DNA of 9,388 bases from RPQJ01 sp963714645 (GTDB lineage Bacteria > Pseudomonadota > Gammaproteobacteria > Steroidobacterales > Steroidobacteraceae). The notes under the pieces were generated by a model that was given only the letters and a program-made list of their open reading frames with translations, ran no database searches and was not told the DNA's origin. The first letter of the stretch is position 1; each line of letters starts with the position of its first letter. Positions 6,475 to 9,388 of this stretch are shown here, one piece after another. A program made the position numbers and the translations under genes. The DNA lies in assembly GCA_963714645.1 (NCBI GenBank), contig CAVQQX010000181.1:1-9388 (forward strand), written 5' to 3'.

Positions 6475-7899
6475 ATGCAGACAAAACTCCTCATCAACGG
6501 CCGGCTCGTCGCGGGCGAGGGCAAGGTCGAGGACGTGCTGAACCCGGCCACCGGCAAGCTGGTCGCCCGCGTGTCGGAAGCGTCGCGCGCGCAGATCGAC
6601 GCGGCCGTCAAGGCCGCGGAAGCCGCGTTCGACGGCTGGGCGCGCACGGCGCCGAAGGATCGTGCGACGCTGCTGCTCAAGCTCGCGGACCGCATCGAGA
6701 CTGACGGCCCCGCGTTCGCGAAGGTCGAGTCGCAGAACTGCGGCAAGCCGCTCGCCGCGGCGCTCGCCGACGAGATCCCGGCGATCGCCGACGTGTTCCG
6801 CTTCTTCGCGGGCGCCTGCCGGACCATGACGGGCGCCGTCGCCGGGGAATACCTGGCGGGGTTCACGAGCATGATCCGGCGCGACCCGATCGGTGTCGTC
6901 GCGTCGATCGCGCCATGGAACTATCCGCTGATGATGGCGGCGTGGAAGCTCGGCCCTGCCCTCGCCGCGGGCAACACCGTCGTGCTCAAACCCGCGGAGC
7001 AGACGCCCCTCACCGCGCTCAAGCTCGGCGAACTGCTGGCCGAGCTGTTCCCTGCCGGCGTGGTCAACGTGGTGTGCGGTCGCGGCGAGACCGTCGGCGC
7101 GCCGCTCACCAAGCACAAGCTCGTGCGCATGGTCTCGCTCACGGGCGACGTCGCGACCGGCGCGAGGATCCTGGCGCAGGCCGCCGACGGCATCAAGCGC
7201 ACGCACCTCGAACTCGGGGGCAAGGCGCCGGTGATCGTGTTCGACGACGCCGACCTCGCGAGCGTGGTCTCGGGCGTGCGCACGTTCGGTTTCTACAACG
7301 CGGGCCAGGACTGCACCGCGGCCTGCCGGATCTATGCGGGAGCGAAGGTGTACGACCGGCTCGTCGCGGACCTGTCGGACGCGGTCGGCACGATCAGAAC
7401 CGGGGTGCAGACCGCGAAGGACGTCGAGATGGGCCCGCTGATCAGCGCCGAGCAGCGCGACCGCGTGGCGGGGTTCGTCGCGCGCGCGAAGCGGCAGAAG
7501 CACATCGAGATCACGACGGGCGGCAAGGCCGGTGCAGGCGAGGGCTTCTTCTTCGAACCCACCGTCGTCGCGAACGCGAAGCAGTCGGACGAGATCGTGC
7601 AGCGCGAGGTGTTCGGACCGGTCGTGTCGGTCACGCGCTTCAAGGACCCCGACGACGCCGTCCGCTGGGCGAACGACTCGGACTATGGCCTCGCCTCCTC
7701 GGTGTGGACGCAGGACGTCGGCAAGGCGCTCAGCGTCGCGGCGCGCCTGCAGTACGGCTGCACCTGGATCAACACGCACTTCATGCTCGTGAGCGAGATG
7801 CCGCATGGCGGCCTGAAGCGCTCTGGCTACGGCAAGGACCTCTCGGCATACGCGCTCGAGGACTACACCGTCGTGCGGCACGTGATGGCGAAGCTCTAG
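6475..7899 (+). CDS. patD: Gamma-aminobutyraldehyde dehydrogenase
   Basis: Oxidises 4-aminobutanal to 4-aminobutyrate (GABA) with NAD+, the second step of putrescine catabolism by transamination; cytoplasmic. The 474 residues equal the length I recall for E. coli PatD (YdcW) and track it closely from MQTKLLINGRLV to EDYTVVRHVM. The aldehyde dehydrogenase active site is complete: N149 in APWNYP, E246 in LELGGK and the nucleophile C280 in GQDCTAACR. The cofactor-binding VVLKPAEQTP (169-178) and SLTGDVATG (221-229) are also present. The start is ATG 6475 because GGAG (6465-6468) is correctly spaced and the protein then begins like PatD. An upstream in-frame ATG at 6418, abutting the ydcV stop, would add 19 unconserved residues. 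Its place after the transporter genes mirrors E. coli ydcSTUV-ydcW. No putrescine aminotransferase is present here. Confidence 0.95.
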   Translation: MQTKLLINGRLVAGEGKVEDVLNPATGKLVARVSEASRAQIDAAVKAAEAAFDGWARTAPKDRATLLLKLADRIETDGPAFAKVESQNCGKPLAAALADEIPAIADVFRFFAGACRTMTGAVAGEYLAGFTSMIRRDPIGVVASIAPWNYPLMMAAWKLGPALAAGNTVVLKPAEQTPLTALKLGELLAELFPAGVVNVVCGRGETVGAPLTKHKLVRMVSLTGDVATGARILAQAADGIKRTHLELGGKAPVIVFDDADLASVVSGVRTFGFYNAGQDCTAACRIYAGAKVYDRLVADLSDAVGTIRTGVQTAKDVEMGPLISAEQRDRVAGFVARAKRQKHIEITTGGKAGAGEGFFFEPTVVANAKQSDEIVQREVFGPVVSVTRFKDPDDAVRWANDSDYGLASSVWTQDVGKALSVAARLQYGCTWINTHFMLVSEMPHGGLKRSGYGKDLSAYALEDYTVVRHVMAKL

Positions 7900-8157
7900 G
7901 GTTCCGCAGGGCCCCCCGCGATCGATGCCGAACATACCGAAGCGGCGCGGCTTGTCACCTGCAGTTCAGCAATCCGTCACATCATGTTCGCGACCGCAAG
8001 TGCATGCTGGCCCGGTCTGGCGGGTCTTGCGGGACCCGCCGGGCCGAGCCGAGAGGCAGCGTCAGCCGGATGACGGCAGCAGGGACGGACGCGCCAAGTC
8101 CTCGACGCCCGCGACCCCGCGCCGGGGCAGGGTTCCCCCTCCTGCCCCGGCTTTTTT
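7900..8157 (+). ncRNA. Possible structured 3' UTR or small RNA ending at a terminator
   Basis: No convincing protein gene lies here, yet the stretch ends in a strong terminator 222 bases after the patD stop. A strong hairpin sits at 8009-8045: GGCCC (8009-8013) pairs with GGGCC (8041-8045), and GGCGGGTC (8019-8026) with GACCCGCC (8033-8040), with a five-base bulge and a six-base loop. A weaker structure follows, with GCGTC/GACGC at 8059-8063 and 8088-8092 and GCCG/CGGC inside it. TTGTCA at 7952-7957 resembles a -35 box, but no clear -10 is seen. It matches no RNA family I recognise. A long operon trailer is the simplest reading. Confidence 0.25.
8121..8157 (+). terminator. Rho-independent terminator
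   Basis: A perfect 11-bp stem, GCCGGGGCAGG (8121-8131) with CCTGCCCCGGC (8141-8151), has a nine-base loop and is followed immediately by six T residues (8152-8157). It acts on plus-strand transcription and most likely ends the ydcSTUV-patD message. There is no matching A-run on the 5' side, so it should not work as a canonical terminator for the convergent minus-strand gene. Confidence 0.9.
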
Positions 8158-8411
8158 CATGCAGTTGCAACCTCGCCCGCGCGCAAGGCATCCGACCTCG
8201 CAGGATCCTGACCTGTCGTACCAGGATGCACGCCATGCTCAACCGCGATCGCCGCCGCGGCACCGCCCGGAGCGTCGCGCTGCTGCTGTCACTTGCCCTT
8301 GGCGGACCGGCTGGCGCCGGTGACCCGGTCTCATGCAGCCGGCCGCGACAACGACGCTCGTCGCCGGCGGGGTCCGGGTGCCCTGGCGCCGGCATCCACG
8401 GCCGACGGCAA
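8158..8411. other. Gene-free stretch with an orphan signal-peptide-like start
   Basis: No complete gene is supported between the terminator and the kinase stop codon. On the plus strand, ATG at 8235 has AGGA (8223-8226) eight bases upstream. It encodes a signal-peptide-like start: basic RDRRR, hydrophobic SVALLLSLALGG, then AGAGDP. After that the frame becomes arginine- and proline-rich and runs without a stop antisense through the kinase gene to the window end, which is not a plausible protein. It may be a gene remnant, a frameshifted small secreted protein, or chance. An inverted repeat GCCGGCG/CGCCGGC (8363-8369 and 8387-8393) lies downstream of the kinase gene but has no T-run. Confidence 0.3.
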
Positions 8412-9341
8412 TCAGCCGAATTCGGCGAGCAGCCGCTCGATCATCGACGCGGCCTGGCGCGCGTAGCTGCCGCCGAACAGGTTGTAGTGGTTGAGCACGT
8501 GATACAGGTTGTAGAGCGTGCGCCGCGTCCCGGCCGCCTGGTCCAGCGGCCACGCGGCCTGGTACGACGCATAGAACGCGGGACCGAACCCGCCGAACAA
8601 GCGCGTCAATGCGATGTCTGCCTCGCGGTCGCCGTAATAGACGGCGGGGTCGTAGACGACCGGCTCGCGGGTCGCCGGGAGCGCCGACCAGTTGCCGCCC
8701 CACAGGTCGCCGTGCAGCAGCGACGGCACGGGCCGGTGGCTCGAGAAGAACGCGCCGCAGCGGTGGTTGAGCTCGAGCCCGCGCTCGAGAATCCGGGGAT
8801 GCAGCCCGTTGCGCGCGGCGAGGGCGAGCTGATGACCGAGTCGACGCTGGCGGAAGAACCGCACCCAGTCGTCGTCCTCGTCGTTGGGCTGCGGCGTGGC
8901 GCCGAGCACGTTGTCGCGATGCCAGCCACAGCGCGGACCGGTGACACGGTGCTGCATCGCGAGCAGCTCGCCCAGGCGCGCCTGCACCGCCGGCTGGTCG
9001 GCCACGAGCGGCGAGAAGTCGCACCATTCGAGCGCGAGCAGCGAATGAACGCCTGCCACTCCGACCGCGATGACCTGCGGCACGCGCAGCGCGCCCGCAC
9101 CGTGCAGCTCACGGAGCCCTGCGGCCTCGGCCTCGTAGGTCGGCAGGTTGTCCGCGGGCGCGAGCTTGACGAACGCGTCGCCGCCCTGCGCGGGCCAGCG
9201 CACGCAGTTGTTGACGCTCCCGCCATGCACCGATTCAGCGTGACGCTCGGCGAAACCTCGCCCCGCCTGCGAGGTGAGCCAGTCCGCGACGACCTGTTGC
9301 TCGGTGGGCGACAAGCGCTCGGGCGCCGCGCCCGGCTTCAA
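8412..9341 (-). CDS. Fructosamine kinase family protein
   Basis: An ATP-dependent kinase of the fructosamine-3-kinase/YniA family. The family phosphorylates sugars attached to protein amino groups, which leads to removal of the glycation; the exact substrate here is unknown. With the TTG start at 9341 there are 309 residues. Visible elements are the ATP-binding loop HGGSVNNCV (39-47), the lysine of FVKLA (K59), the catalytic loop LLHGDLWGGNW (208-218) with D212 and N217, and the metal-binding YDPAVYYGDREAD (230-242). The C-terminal LYHVLNHYNLFGG (279-291) is also typical. E. coli YniA is about 286 residues, so the protein is full length. The start is uncertain: TTG at 9314 would give 300 residues, and the frame stays open upstream to the window edge, so a start outside the window is possible. 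It is convergent with the ydc operon and separately regulated. Confidence 0.9.
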   Translation of the reverse strand: MKPGAAPERLSPTEQQVVADWLTSQAGRGFAERHAESVHGGSVNNCVRWPAQGGDAFVKLAPADNLPTYEAEAAGLRELHGAGALRVPQVIAVGVAGVHSLLALEWCDFSPLVADQPAVQARLGELLAMQHRVTGPRCGWHRDNVLGATPQPNDEDDDWVRFFRQRRLGHQLALAARNGLHPRILERGLELNHRCGAFFSSHRPVPSLLHGDLWGGNWSALPATREPVVYDPAVYYGDREADIALTRLFGGFGPAFYASYQAAWPLDQAAGTRRTLYNLYHVLNHYNLFGGSYARQAASMIERLLAEFG

Positions 9342-9388
9342 ACCGCGACGGCTGCGACGTGGCGTGCGTGCAGGCGGCGGGCCTGGTC

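Noticed and set aside
6460..7935. 491-codon minus-strand frame opposite patD
   Set aside because: It is a full antisense shadow of a highly conserved aldehyde dehydrogenase. Its arginine/histidine/aspartate-rich composition is what the complement of GC-rich codons produces.
7925..8323. 132-codon plus-strand open frame after patD
   Set aside because: It runs straight through the rho-independent terminator at 8121-8157, has an arginine- and proline-rich composition typical of chance frames in GC-rich DNA, and resembles no family I know.
8363..8393. Terminator for the minus-strand kinase gene
   Set aside because: The 7-bp GCCGGCG/CGCCGGC stem has a 17-base loop, and no T-run follows on the minus strand.
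8239..9027. 262-codon minus-strand open frame
   Set aside because: It overlaps the fructosamine kinase gene in another frame on the same strand and is arginine/alanine-rich with no recognisable motif; the kinase frame carries all the conserved residues.

Overview
The window is GC-rich DNA packed with genes, from a Gram-negative bacterium. Protein similarity, from memory, points to a high-GC proteobacterium, most likely gammaproteobacterial: the ferrochelatase and CybB-type cytochrome b561 are of the proteobacterial kind, and the central operon matches Escherichia coli ydcSTUV-patD gene for gene. No species can be named from the sequence alone.

Layout. Positions 1-923 hold the 3' part of a ferrochelatase gene (hemH) cut by the window edge. 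It is followed closely by a two-domain VOC/glyoxalase-fold protein (948-1664) and a CybB-type cytochrome b561 (1715-2278). A candidate promoter precedes 2377. From 2377 to 7899 runs a five-gene operon in the order of E. coli ydcS-ydcT-ydcU-ydcV-patD: a lipoprotein solute-binding protein, an ABC ATPase, two permeases and gamma-aminobutyraldehyde dehydrogenase. Positions 7900-8411 carry no convincing gene. This stretch contains a strong hairpin, a textbook rho-independent terminator (8121-8157) and an orphan signal-peptide-like start. The last gene (8412 to 9341 or beyond) lies on the minus strand and encodes a fructosamine-kinase family protein.

How the genes work together. The ABC system should import a polyamine-type amine (putrescine is the usual proposal for YdcSTUV). 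PatD would then oxidise 4-aminobutanal, the product of putrescine transamination, to GABA. No putrescine aminotransferase is present, so that step must be encoded elsewhere if this is the pathway.

Most notable points. (1) The solute-binding gene carries two single-base insertions about 85 bases apart, while the rest of the operon is intact. This is either a recent pseudogene or a sequence error. (2) A 15-bp intercistronic hairpin separates the binding-protein gene from the ATPase gene. (3) A cluster of nested repeats sits just before patD. (4) The 258 bases after patD could hold a structured 3' UTR or a small RNA. I found no CRISPR array, tRNA, rRNA, insertion sequence or clearly novel multi-gene system.
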